From positions 1-59,993 of the forward strand of contig NZ_VTDQ01000014.1 of the NCBI RefSeq assembly GCF_015627175.1: DNA of 59,993 nucleotides, in the 5' to 3' direction. Shown here piece by piece: positions 35,326-43,561 of the stretch. The DNA comes from Acinetobacter pollinis. GTDB taxonomy: Bacteria > Pseudomonadota > Gammaproteobacteria > Pseudomonadales > Moraxellaceae. The notes below the pieces were generated by a model. It saw only the letters and a list, made by a program, of their open reading frames with translations. It had not been told where the DNA came from and searched no databases. Each line of letters opens with the position of its first letter. Within the stretch, counting starts at the first letter, position 1. Position numbers and translations under genes: made by a program.

Positions 35326-36167
35326 ATAATAAAACAATGAATATTTCAAGAAGTATAGATCTAAATGAATTTAATGCACTTGGTTCATATATTTTTACAG
35401 TAAGTTTAAATACTTGTTTAAATATACCTTCAGATCAATTAACAAATACAATAAAGAGTTGGAGGTTAGAGATTTTTTCTAACACAACTGATTTAACAAT
35501 ACGAACTCAAGTTCTTGTTATTCCGCAAGAGGGCAATGAATACGCAAGGTATGAACGTACTGTAAAAAATACTGTAGGCGGAAGCAATTTCGGAGGTGGA
35601 ACTATTTCTGTTCAATCATGGCATAAGGTTTACTTCCAAGGAGATCTCATTAATACGAATTTAGAGTTTGATAAATCAGCAACTTATAATATCGGATCAT
35701 CATCGAATACAGTAAACAATCTGTATATGCAAAATGCAGTTACAGTGGTTTCTGATGAAAATCATAAAACAGAAATACAAGATATTCCCGATAATGTTCT
35801 AGAAGCATGGTCTAAAGTTAACTTTCAAATGTATAAGCTAAATAGCGAAGTACAAGAAAAAGGTGAAATTGCTCAATTCCATTTTGGTGTAATTGCTCAG
35901 CGTATCAAAGAAGTGTTTGAGCATGCTGGGCTTAATTTTAATGATTATGGACTACTAACCTATGAAAAATGGAATGCAGTTCAAGCGGTTGAATATATGC
36001 CAGCAACCTACGATAAAGAAGGGAATCAAATCTCACCTGAAATAAAAGCAGTTGAAGCAAAAGAAGCAGGAGAGATTTACATGGTGCGTTATGATGAGTG
36101 TATAATTCTAGAAATGGCTTATCAACGGAAACGTCTTGCAAATTTAGAAGAGAAACTTAAAGCCTAG
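35322..36167 (+). CDS. Tail-fibre-like protein with pyocin-knob-like and S74 chaperone domains
   Basis: 281 aa. Residues about 8-110 resemble the knob domain of pyocin/tail-fibre proteins (SIDLNEFNALGSYIFTVS and QSWHKVYFQGD). A short repeat follows (YNIGSSSNTVNNLYMQNAV), then a peptidase S74 intramolecular chaperone domain (about 140-281). The expected Ser-Lys pair is S144 and K149 in SDENHKTEI; HFGVIAQRIKEVFE and the final coiled coil (AYQRKRLANLEEKLKA) are typical. S74 domains trimerise tailspikes and then cut themselves off. Here the domain is in a different gene from the beta-helix but is translationally coupled to it (ATGA overlap, GGAG 7 nt upstream). A strong terminator follows. Confidence 0.78.
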   Translation: MNNKTMNISRSIDLNEFNALGSYIFTVSLNTCLNIPSDQLTNTIKSWRLEIFSNTTDLTIRTQVLVIPQEGNEYARYERTVKNTVGGSNFGGGTISVQSWHKVYFQGDLINTNLEFDKSATYNIGSSSNTVNNLYMQNAVTVVSDENHKTEIQDIPDNVLEAWSKVNFQMYKLNSEVQEKGEIAQFHFGVIAQRIKEVFEHAGLNFNDYGLLTYEKWNAVQAVEYMPATYDKEGNQISPEIKAVEAKEAGEIYMVRYDECIILEMAYQRKRLANLEEKLKA

Positions 36168-36476
36168 AGAATGTATTTGTTGGAAAACCCATCAATAGAT
36201 GGGTTTTCTTTTTATAGAGGACTGCGCTATTTAAATTTTTATGAGTATAGTGATATTTGCCCAGAAGAAAAATAATCTAGTGAGTGTTATAAGATAATAA
36301 AGAAGTAAATAAAACTTTTAAACACAAATTATAGATTTTATGTAGAAATGAAACAGATGCATATGACTGTATTACAATGTGTGAAATCAATTATTTTTAA
36401 ATTTTGGTCTACTCCCAAAATAGAATAGACCAGAAGCTATCTAAATGATTATAATTTTTAATATAAACAGAAATTT
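36168..36476. other. AT-rich gap between convergent genes
   Basis: 309 bp with no supported ORF. It contains the terminator at 36183-36215; the rest is AT-rich with no recognised element. Confidence 0.6.
36183..36215 (+). terminator. Terminator after the S74 gene
   Basis: GAAAACCCATC, loop AATA, GATGGGTTTTC, followed by five or more T. Confidence 0.88.
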
Positions 36477-37352
36477 TTAACCACCAACCATCATCCCACC
36501 ATTTGCATGAATGGTTTGGCCAGTGATGTAAGACGAATCGCTACTTGCTAAAAACACAAAAATTGGCCCCATTTCGCTCGGTTGCGCACAACGTCCCATT
36601 GGTGCACCACCACCATAGTTTTCAACCAATTGAGGATCTGTTTGTCCTAAGGTTGCAGGTTGAAGTGGGGTCCAAACTGGGCCTGGAGCAACCGCATTCA
36701 CTCGTATACCACGATTCATAATCTGATTGGACAATGCACGTGTAAAGATAATTTGTGCACCTTTTGTGGTTGAGTAATCAATAAGATTGCCAGGTGCAAG
36801 GTAGCCGTTTACAGATGAGGTGTTAATGATAGTATCGCCTTCATGTAAGTGAGGTAATACAGCTTTACTTAAATAAAACATAGAATGAACATTCACTGCA
36901 AAAGTATCTAACCATTTTTCATCTTCTAATGTTGCTAGATCTTCATTAATAAATTGAGTACCTGCATTATTTACAAGAATATTTATTTTTGAAAAGTCTT
37001 TTAGAACTTGTTGTACTAAATTCTGACATTCTTCACTATAACGTAAATCTACTGGGTAAATCCGACATGTGCCTCCCTGATTTTCAACCCAACTTTTAAC
37101 CCATTCAGCATCTATTTTTTCCATTTCACAGTCTTTTATATAAGTAATTGCAACCTCAGCTCCTTCTTTGACAAAATGCAAAGCTGCAGCGCGACCAATA
37201 CCACTGTCTCCACCTGTAATAAGAGCAACTTTACCTACCAATTTACGGCTGCCTAAATAGTCTTCTGAAATAAACTCTGCTTGTGGTTGAAGTTGAGCAT
37301 CACTGCCAGGAAATTCTTGTTTTTGAGCATGTATATTAAATTTATTCGTCAT
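36477..37352 (-). CDS. Short-chain dehydrogenase/reductase, YghA-like
   Basis: 291-aa cytosolic NAD(P)-dependent oxidoreductase. Cofactor motif TGGDSGIG, NNAG, the catalytic Ser (INTSSVNGYL) and the Y-x-x-x-K (YSTTK) are complete; PGPVWTPLQPA and the GGMMVGG end are typical of the subfamily with an N-terminal extension of about 40 residues (E. coli YghA, Bacillus general-stress SDRs). The substrate is unknown. It lies on the opposite strand inside the accessory cluster, between the two secreted-protein/beta-helix modules, and is divergent from copy 4. Confidence 0.9.
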   Translation of the reverse strand: MTNKFNIHAQKQEFPGSDAQLQPQAEFISEDYLGSRKLVGKVALITGGDSGIGRAAALHFVKEGAEVAITYIKDCEMEKIDAEWVKSWVENQGGTCRIYPVDLRYSEECQNLVQQVLKDFSKINILVNNAGTQFINEDLATLEDEKWLDTFAVNVHSMFYLSKAVLPHLHEGDTIINTSSVNGYLAPGNLIDYSTTKGAQIIFTRALSNQIMNRGIRVNAVAPGPVWTPLQPATLGQTDPQLVENYGGGAPMGRCAQPSEMGPIFVFLASSDSSYITGQTIHANGGMMVGG

Positions 37353-37581
37353 TATTTGAACCTTTTCATTTTTATATATTTAAGTGCAACACATTACTGC
37401 GCTTTAAGGCGAATCTGTGCAGTAAATATGTTTCATAAATTAAAAATTATGTAATTTATGTATAAGTTCTAAAAAATTGAAGTTATGAGATATATGGATT
37501 GAGAATAGTTAAGACAATATGAAATGCTAATATTCTGTAAAAATGTCTGAATCATTATAAAAGATATAGTACGATTGTTTT

Positions 37582-37597
37582 TGTGAACTAATTCACA
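37582..37597 (+). promoter_or_regulatory. Perfect CRP-type palindrome before copy 4
   Basis: TGTGAACTAATTCACA fits TGTGA-N6-TCACA and extends to TTGTGAA / TTCACAA. It ends 18 nt before the ATG, a placement like that of copy 2. As RNA it would form a 7-bp hairpin with a 4-nt loop. Confidence 0.55.
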
Positions 37598-37615
37598 ATT
37601 TATTCGAGTTGATTT

Positions 37616-38053
37616 ATGAAATTTTTTAAAAATAATTTACTCAAACTTCTGAGTTTTTTGACGGTTATTGGTGGGTTTGGATTAACAAATGCATATGCTG
37701 AATCTGGCTATAGAGTATGTGCAGTTTATCATCAGGTTGATGGAAAAGAGTTTCCTGCAGATGGTTTAGCGACAAAAGTTGCAAAGGAGAATAGCGGTGA
37801 TACATGTGGTAAAAAATTATCATTTATGACTAATTATTTTGGAAATGCTTATCCTCGTGTAAAACCAACAAATAATTTTAAAATGGTTACATGTGAAGAC
37901 TTTTCAAAGCATATAGGTACGGATTTTAATGAAGATATTTGTAGGTCGATGGAAGTAAATAAAATATACCAATATCACTACTACAGATATACATCTAATA
38001 AAGGAAAAACTTATTATTCTAGAATGCCAACACTTAAATTTTGGCATAATTAG
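37616..38053 (+). CDS. Small secreted four-cysteine protein, family copy 4
   Basis: 145 aa. The signal peptide is about 28 residues (ending A-Y-A), and the mature part starts ESGYRVC. The cysteines at YRVC, DTCGKK, TCEDFS and DICRSM, the LSFMTNYFGNAYP and VNKIYQY blocks and the FWHN end are all kept. Compared with copy 1 it has a longer segment before the end (YRYTSNKGKTYYSRMP). ATG start with GAG 8 nt upstream. It precedes the second beta-helix gene just as copies 1-3 precede the first, and has its own terminator. Function unknown. Confidence 0.8.
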   Translation: MKFFKNNLLKLLSFLTVIGGFGLTNAYAESGYRVCAVYHQVDGKEFPADGLATKVAKENSGDTCGKKLSFMTNYFGNAYPRVKPTNNFKMVTCEDFSKHIGTDFNEDICRSMEVNKIYQYHYYRYTSNKGKTYYSRMPTLKFWHN

Positions 38054-38076
38054 ATAATATTTTACATACTGTAATT

Positions 38077-38110
38077 AAAAACCAAATAATATTTATTATT
38101 TGGTTTTTTT
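38077..38110 (+). terminator. Terminator after copy 4
   Basis: AAAAACCAAATAAT, loop ATTT, ATTATTTGGTTTTTTT. Confidence 0.9.
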
Positions 38111-38182
38111 CTATGTAATAGAAAATAAAATAGATTTATAAAATGTTGTATAGCGGTTAAGACAATAATAATTACTTAAAAA

Positions 38183-38198
38183 TGATAAATAGATCACA
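38183..38198 (+). promoter_or_regulatory. Weak CRP-like site before the second beta-helix gene
   Basis: TGATAAATAGATCACA matches TGTGA-N6-TCACA at 8 of 10 positions. Its centre (38190.5) is 41.5 bp before the start point implied by a TAATAC -10 element at 38221-38226, the standard class II activation position. Speculative. Confidence 0.3.
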
Positions 38199-38260
38199 TA
38201 TTATCGATTTGTATTTAATTTAATACATTTATAAATTTATATTAATATTTTAGGTGAAAT

Positions 38261-39775
38261 ATGATAACCAATGAAAATACTATAGCAGAAACAAATAATA
38301 CATTAAATGAAAGTCAGTTTAATGAAACGTATGCGGTAGATCTAAAGTTAAAAGGTGCAAAAGGTGATGGTATATCAGATGATAGTAAGTATGTATTTGA
38401 TGAATTAAATAAAGGATATCGTATATTCAATGGAGGTATATATGCAGTTTTTGATAGGACTATTATTCACTCTCTTAAGTTTACTTCAGGAAATGCATAT
38501 TTAATGTATGAAGGAAATAAATATCCTTTTGGTAATATTGTAAATCAACATATTGAATTAAATGTACCAAGTGTTTTTTATAATATTCAACACTGCTTTG
38601 AATGGTTAGATGGTAAAAGAATTATTGGTGACTCCAGTGTGACTATTAAAATTGCCGATGGAGTTTATCAGCAATCATGGGTAAATACTGTGAATCATGT
38701 AGATGGTAATAACATATATATTCGTGGAAATGAAGCAGATCGATCAAAATGTATTATTGAAGTTGATAATTTAAATAATCGAGATTGCTTTCTTATTTCT
38801 AATAAATGCTCTTTAGGCTGGTTAAATGGAATAACAATTAAAGGAATGAAAGGCTGGCTGAGCGAAGGCACATGGGCAACACAATGTTATGGTAGTGGTA
38901 TTCGAGCAATTGATGGCTCTTCGATTGTTTGTGGGACAGAAATTGAAATTGATAAAATGTACTACGGTATGCGCTCTATGCATGGTGCAACAATTTCAGC
39001 AATAGGAAAAAGCGCAGACAATATTAAGGGCGGTGGAGTTCGTGTTACAAATGCTGGTGATGTTGGTTTTCATGCTCATGCTGCGACCATTTATTGTAAC
39101 TGTGCAGAAGCTTCAAATGTAGGTCATAAAACAGAAGGTTTAGGCTTCGGATTTTGTGCTGAGGCAGGAGGTTATATTGTCTGTGAATATGCATGTGCAA
39201 CTAATAATATAAAAGCAGGATTTTATGCACTTAGTCAGGGAACGGTCTGGGCACATGGCGTCAATTCTAGTAATAATTTATATGGTGTTTTGGCTTGGGG
39301 TGGAACGGTCGAATGTAATAGTTTAGGAAAATATCAAACTATACTCAATAATAACTTAATTGCTGGTATCCGAGCTACATATGGGGGGTTGGTTGGTGCG
39401 AATTCAGCAAAAGTAATTTCAAATACAATGGGGATACTGGCTGACGAAAATGGAATCATTGATGTTACAGCTGTGCAATCTAATGACAATGCACAGCATG
39501 GTTTTAGTGCTATATCTGGTGGATATATTACAGGTAATTCTGCCGTTTCAGAGAGAAATAATATTAATGGGTTTAATGCCGAAGATGGAGGAATAATTAA
39601 ATCCATTGACTCTAGTGCAAATGACAATGGAAGTTATGGTTATTTTGCTAAGAATCATTCAAAAATATTTTGTAAGGGATTTGGGGGAATGAGAAATACT
39701 CTATTTTGTTCTCCTTTACAAAACTCAATTACAGAATTGGCAGGAAATAATAGCTCATTTATTATTGATGTTTAA
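38261..39775 (+). CDS. Tailspike-like parallel beta-helix protein 2
   Basis: 504 aa with no signal peptide. The N-terminus (about 1-25) is Asn/Thr-rich like that of beta-helix protein 1. Then comes the classic tailspike/pectate-lyase-3 entry motif LKGAKGDGISDDSKYVFDEL. Residues about 300-490 show successive rungs of about 23 residues, each starting with G-G-x-I/V and followed by an N-rich turn: GGYIVCEYACATNN, GGTVECNSL, GGLVGANSAKVISN, NGIIDVTAVQSNDN, GGYITGNSAVSERNN, GGIIKSIDSSANDN. This is a right-handed beta-helix. Unlike protein 1 it has no S74 partner gene. AGG lies 8 nt before the ATG. Likely a polysaccharide-binding or -cleaving protein; catalytic residues cannot be assigned. Confidence 0.75.
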   Translation: MITNENTIAETNNTLNESQFNETYAVDLKLKGAKGDGISDDSKYVFDELNKGYRIFNGGIYAVFDRTIIHSLKFTSGNAYLMYEGNKYPFGNIVNQHIELNVPSVFYNIQHCFEWLDGKRIIGDSSVTIKIADGVYQQSWVNTVNHVDGNNIYIRGNEADRSKCIIEVDNLNNRDCFLISNKCSLGWLNGITIKGMKGWLSEGTWATQCYGSGIRAIDGSSIVCGTEIEIDKMYYGMRSMHGATISAIGKSADNIKGGGVRVTNAGDVGFHAHAATIYCNCAEASNVGHKTEGLGFGFCAEAGGYIVCEYACATNNIKAGFYALSQGTVWAHGVNSSNNLYGVLAWGGTVECNSLGKYQTILNNNLIAGIRATYGGLVGANSAKVISNTMGILADENGIIDVTAVQSNDNAQHGFSAISGGYITGNSAVSERNNINGFNAEDGGIIKSIDSSANDNGSYGYFAKNHSKIFCKGFGGMRNTLFCSPLQNSITELAGNNSSFIIDV

Positions 39776-39818
39776 TTTCAAGCATCCCATGAATGCAAAA
39801 TTCATGGGATGCTTGAAA
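39776..39818. terminator. Very long bidirectional terminator
   Basis: A perfect 19-bp inverted repeat (39776-39794 and 39800-39818) with a 5-nt loop and flanking TTT/AAA, starting right after the stop of the beta-helix 2 gene and convergent with the amidotransferase gene. Confidence 0.85.
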
Positions 39819-39826
39819 AATATGCG

Positions 39827-40531
39827 CTAAGAAAGGTCTATCTGTTTTAAGTAGTTGTAAATCACAATTTTTGCTGCTTCCATAAGCTGAGATGCATATC
39901 TTTCATTTTCTGTTCTCAGGTGTTTGATATCAATATTTGCTTGTTTTAATTCACAGTGATGTCCGATGAGCCATTTTTCTAAGTGTTCATCGTCTACTTC
40001 TAAATGAAATTGTAAAGCGAGCGTATTTTTAAATTGAAATGCTTGGTTGGCATAGTGAGCAGAGCTAGCAAGATGTTGAGCATTTTGAGGCAATTCGAAT
40101 GTATCACCATGCCAATGTAAAACAGGAATGTTTAAAAGAGGAGACAATATGTTGTCATCTAATTGAGGTAGGGTGAGGGTACTCCAACCAATTTCTTTGA
40201 TAGAACCAGCGTATACATTTGCACCAAGTGCTTTAGCAATAAGTTGGGCACCTAAACAAATACCTAATGTGGGTTTATTTTCTTCAAGTCTTTTTTTGAG
40301 AAGGTCTATTTCTTGTTGTAAAAATGGATAATCTTCGACGTCATTGACACCAATAGGACCACCTAAAATAATTGTTAGTCCATCATAGTTGAATGCTTTA
40401 GACAAATCATCTACGCCAGCTTCGAAGTATCTAATGCGATATCCCTTTTGATAAAAGAGATCTTCAAGTGAACCTAGGTCTTCAAATGCAAGGTGTTGAA
40501 TTGCGTAAATTGTTTTAGCAAATTTTTGCAT
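39827..40531 (-). CDS. Class I glutamine amidotransferase-like protein
   Basis: 234-aa cytosolic enzyme of the GATase1 fold. The nucleophile is Cys92 in LGICLGAQL; the His-Glu pair is in LQFHLEVDDEH. The oxyanion region is LGGPIGVND. It resembles the stand-alone GMP-synthase-like amidotransferases found in many proteobacteria, whose substrates (often gamma-glutamyl compounds) are mostly unknown. There is no synthetase partner gene nearby. The ATG at 40531 fits the usual N-terminus. Divergent from the PIF1-like helicase gene. Confidence 0.86.
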   Translation of the reverse strand: MQKFAKTIYAIQHLAFEDLGSLEDLFYQKGYRIRYFEAGVDDLSKAFNYDGLTIILGGPIGVNDVEDYPFLQQEIDLLKKRLEENKPTLGICLGAQLIAKALGANVYAGSIKEIGWSTLTLPQLDDNILSPLLNIPVLHWHGDTFELPQNAQHLASSAHYANQAFQFKNTLALQFHLEVDDEHLEKWLIGHHCELKQANIDIKHLRTENERYASQLMEAAKIVIYNYLKQIDLS

Positions 40532-40704
40532 AATAGAACCCTATGATGGTTAGGAAATGGGTGTTTAGACTAGCATTATTCTTGAATAAATCAATGAATT
40601 TACATCTTTTGAAATAAGATGAATGAATTAAATTTAAAGAGAGAAACTTAACTTTTTCATAAAAAATAGTTAGGCTATAGCATTCATTTTTAGAACATGG
40701 TCTT

Positions 40705-42417
40705 ATGAAGCAAGAAACTGCATTGAAACTGTTAAAAGCGGGTGAAAATGTGTTTTTGACGGGGTCAGCAGGAGCTGGCAAGACGTATACACTGAATCAA
40801 TATATTCAATATTTAAAAGCACGTAAGGTTACTGTTGCAATTACGGCATCTACGGGCATTGCAGCCACACATATGAATGGGATGACTATTCATACATGGG
40901 CTGGCATTGGAATTAAGGATCATTTATCTGATGATGACCTTAAACGTCTAAAAGAACGAAAATATTTGAAAGAGCATTTAGAAAGTGCCCAGGTGCTTGT
41001 TATAGATGAAATCTCAATGTTGCATGCGAAGCAATTGAATCTAGTCAATCAAGTTTTAAAGTATTTTAAAGAAACCGATCAAGCATTTGGTGGTATTCAA
41101 GTGATTGTTGCAGGTGATTTTTTTCAGCTACCTCCTGTAGGAAAAAATAGTGAAAAAAATAGAGCTAAATTCTGTTTTATGTCAGATGCATGGGTAGAAG
41201 CAAAATTTAGAATTTGCTACTTAACTGAACAGCACCGACAAGAAGATGCAATACTTGATCAAATATTAAATGCGATTCGTGCGCAGTCTTTAACACCACA
41301 GCACTATCAGGCGTTAGCTTCAACAACCTCACAAGATATTGGTGAGACCTTTACACGTTTATATACACACAATATGGATGTTGACAGTTTAAACATCGAA
41401 CATTTAAGTCGTTTAGAGGGTAAATCACATGAATTTACTGCCAATGTAGACGGTAATGCAAAGTTAATTGAAACACTTAAATCTTCAGTACGTGCACCAG
41501 AAGCACTCAGCTTAAAAAAACATGCCAAAGTTATGTTTGTAAAAAATAACTTTGATATGGGCTATATTAACGGTAGTTTAGGCGAAGTTGTGGGGTTTGA
41601 AGATGATGACGAATTTGGATTATTACCTAAAGTTACTTTAACAGATGGTACGACATTAGTTGTTCCACCTGAAACATGGTCTGTTGAAAATGATGAAGGT
41701 AAAGTTATTGCAAGTTTCCAACAAGTTCCGTTAAGGCTTGCATGGGCAATTACGATTCATAAAAGCCAAGGTATGACCTTAGATGCTGCTGAAATTAACT
41801 TAAGTCACACCTTCGAGAAAGGTCAAGGCTATGTTGCCTTATCACGCTTAAAATCTTTACAAGGGTTACGTTTATTGGGTTTTAACGATGAAGCGCTGGC
41901 TTTAGATAGTTTGGCAATAAAAGCAGATCATCGTTTTCAAGAACTGTCGCAAGAAGCAGAAATAAATTTTGAACACGTAGATCTCTCGGTTCAGCATAAA
42001 GCATTTATTCGCCATTGTGGTGGAACCTTAAACGAAAAAGAAATTGAGCGAAATCAAAAAAGATTAGGTCAAGGTCAAGCACAAAAAAGCTATGGTGCTG
42101 CAACCTTGGAGGAAACGAAAGAGTTATTTGAAAATGGCTATGAAATTCAAGATATCGCTCAAGAACGACAACTTACGCCGTCTACCATTATTAACCATTT
42201 AGGAAAATTACAGAAAGAAGGGCTGGATATTTCTGTTGCTCATCCAGGGGATGAGGTAGTCGAGCAAGTTCGTAAAATTTATAAAAAACTTCAGCGAACA
42301 AAACGTACAGAAAACTTTAACGATGATGGTTCAATTCGTTTACGACCTATTGTTGAAGCGACGCAGCCACGAATGGGATATGACCAAGTTCGTCTTGCAT
42401 TACTTTTTATTGAATAA
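40705..42417 (+). CDS. PIF1-like DNA helicase with C-terminal HTH
   Basis: 570-aa superfamily 1B helicase. Walker A FLTGSAGAGKTYT is at about residues 17-29, then TASTGIAATHMNGMTIHTWAG, Walker B VLVIDEISML, VVAGDFFQLPPV-like motif III (IVAGDFFQLPPVGKN), and motifs V/VI WAITIHKSQGMTLDAAEI and GQGYVALSRL. The C-terminus (about 455-520) holds a helix-turn-helix of the RecQ-like HTH_40 type (TLEETKELFENGYEIQDIA). PIF1-type helicases resolve G-quadruplexes, R-loops or stalled forks; the bacterial role is poorly known. Single gene, 173 bp from the divergent amidotransferase gene. Confidence 0.88.
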   Translation: MKQETALKLLKAGENVFLTGSAGAGKTYTLNQYIQYLKARKVTVAITASTGIAATHMNGMTIHTWAGIGIKDHLSDDDLKRLKERKYLKEHLESAQVLVIDEISMLHAKQLNLVNQVLKYFKETDQAFGGIQVIVAGDFFQLPPVGKNSEKNRAKFCFMSDAWVEAKFRICYLTEQHRQEDAILDQILNAIRAQSLTPQHYQALASTTSQDIGETFTRLYTHNMDVDSLNIEHLSRLEGKSHEFTANVDGNAKLIETLKSSVRAPEALSLKKHAKVMFVKNNFDMGYINGSLGEVVGFEDDDEFGLLPKVTLTDGTTLVVPPETWSVENDEGKVIASFQQVPLRLAWAITIHKSQGMTLDAAEINLSHTFEKGQGYVALSRLKSLQGLRLLGFNDEALALDSLAIKADHRFQELSQEAEINFEHVDLSVQHKAFIRHCGGTLNEKEIERNQKRLGQGQAQKSYGAATLEETKELFENGYEIQDIAQERQLTPSTIINHLGKLQKEGLDISVAHPGDEVVEQVRKIYKKLQRTKRTENFNDDGSIRLRPIVEATQPRMGYDQVRLALLFIE

Positions 42418-42437
42418 ACCTCGTCATATACGAGTTG

Positions 42438-42508
42438 TGAAATAACACTGTAAATGTAAGTAATTAAAACAAGAATACTTACTGACATAGTGCTATGGTG
42501 TTATTTCA
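42438..42508. repeat. 71-bp imperfect inverted repeat
   Basis: Outer arms TGAAATAACAC and GTGTTATTTCA are perfect; inner arms GTAAGTA and TACTTAC continue the pairing. It lies between the helicase gene and grxB. It could be a terminator-like RNA, an sRNA or a small MITE; there are no target-site duplications that I can assign. Confidence 0.5.
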
Positions 42509-42582
42509 TTCATGGGATTTTATTTATTTGTCAGTTGATATTATTCAGACGAAATAAACAATAACGAGATAAGGGGAAAGTA

Positions 42583-43218
42583 GTGCGGTTATATATTTAT
42601 GAACATTGTCCATTTTGCTTAAGAACACGCATGATTGCGGGTTTTAAAAATTTACCTATTCAATATAGCATTATTATGGAAGGCGACAGTGAAACACCAA
42701 TTCATTTGGTGGGTAAAAAAGTGGTGCCTATTTTACAAAAGTCGGATGGTCAATACATGACAGAAAGTCTAGATATTGTAAAATATTTAGATGATTTGAG
42801 TCCTCCATATTATGCTCAAGGTGAGGTAAATACAGAAATTGAGGCATGGATTAAGAAAAATTCATCACTCATTTTTAGATTGATTGTACCAAGATTTACA
42901 CAAAGTGATTTCAAAGAGATCTCTACACCTGAAGCAAGACAGGCATTTATTGAAAGAGAAACGGCCTCTTTTGGCGACCTTAAGCAGTTGTATGAAAATA
43001 GTGAACCAGATATTCATGCAATGAATACGTCTTTAACAGAAATAGATTCATTGATAGAGCATCATGAAGAGATGAATATAACAGACTTTATGATTTTCCC
43101 ATGGTTACGTTCTTTAAGTATAGTTGAAAGCTTAATATTTCCATCTCATACAAAACGCTATATGAATAGGATTGCTACAGCAGCAAAAGTAAATTTACTA
43201 TTTGATCAGGCAAGATAA
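42583..43218 (+). CDS. grxB: Glutaredoxin 2
   Basis: 211-aa GST-like glutaredoxin that reduces disulfides with glutathione. The active site is C9-P-F-C12 in the N-terminal thioredoxin fold (MRLYIYEHCPFC, as in E. coli Grx2), and the C-terminal all-helical domain (about 80-211) is normal. GTG start with GGGGAAAG 3-9 nt upstream; no ATG fits. Monocistronic with a hairpin terminator. Confidence 0.94.
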   Translation: MRLYIYEHCPFCLRTRMIAGFKNLPIQYSIIMEGDSETPIHLVGKKVVPILQKSDGQYMTESLDIVKYLDDLSPPYYAQGEVNTEIEAWIKKNSSLIFRLIVPRFTQSDFKEISTPEARQAFIERETASFGDLKQLYENSEPDIHAMNTSLTEIDSLIEHHEEMNITDFMIFPWLRSLSIVESLIFPSHTKRYMNRIATAAKVNLLFDQAR

Positions 43219-43240
43219 TATTCAATTATCATATATTAAT

Positions 43241-43267
43241 AAAACCAGTATATATATACTGGTTTTA
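43241..43267 (+). terminator. grxB terminator
   Basis: AAAACCAGTATAT and ATATACTGGTTTT form a long palindromic stem ending in T. Confidence 0.8.
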
Positions 43268-43297
43268 TTGCACTAAAATAGCGTTTTTCTTATATAT

Positions 43298-43314
43298 TGC
43301 ACATCAAGTGTGCA
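43298..43314 (+). promoter_or_regulatory. NtrC-like enhancer box
   Basis: TGCACATCAAGTGTGCA has TGCAC and GTGCA arms with the 7-nt separation of NtrC sites (TGCACC-N5-GGTGCA), about 280 bp before the predicted sigma-54 start point. Confidence 0.5.
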
Positions 43315-43561
43315 TATTCTTTAGTTAAAAGGTCTATAGACTTTAGTTTAATTTATTATATAAAGATATGATTTTTATAGTTAAATTTATAAAAAAGAAG
43401 AATTACACTTTCTTGACCAAATAAAAAAAAAGCGTATTGTGAATGTGAAGTGATAAAAAAGAAGGAAACACCTGAACCTTTCTAATATTTCTATGGAAAG
43501 AAACATTACATTTAAACAGGAAATCACCATTTCATCTTAGATTATTTCGTTAAAACCAAGG

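Noticed and set aside
33577..39775. A complete prophage
   Set aside because: Only tailspike-like and fibre-like genes are present. There is no integrase, terminase, capsid, portal, lysis or att-site repeat.
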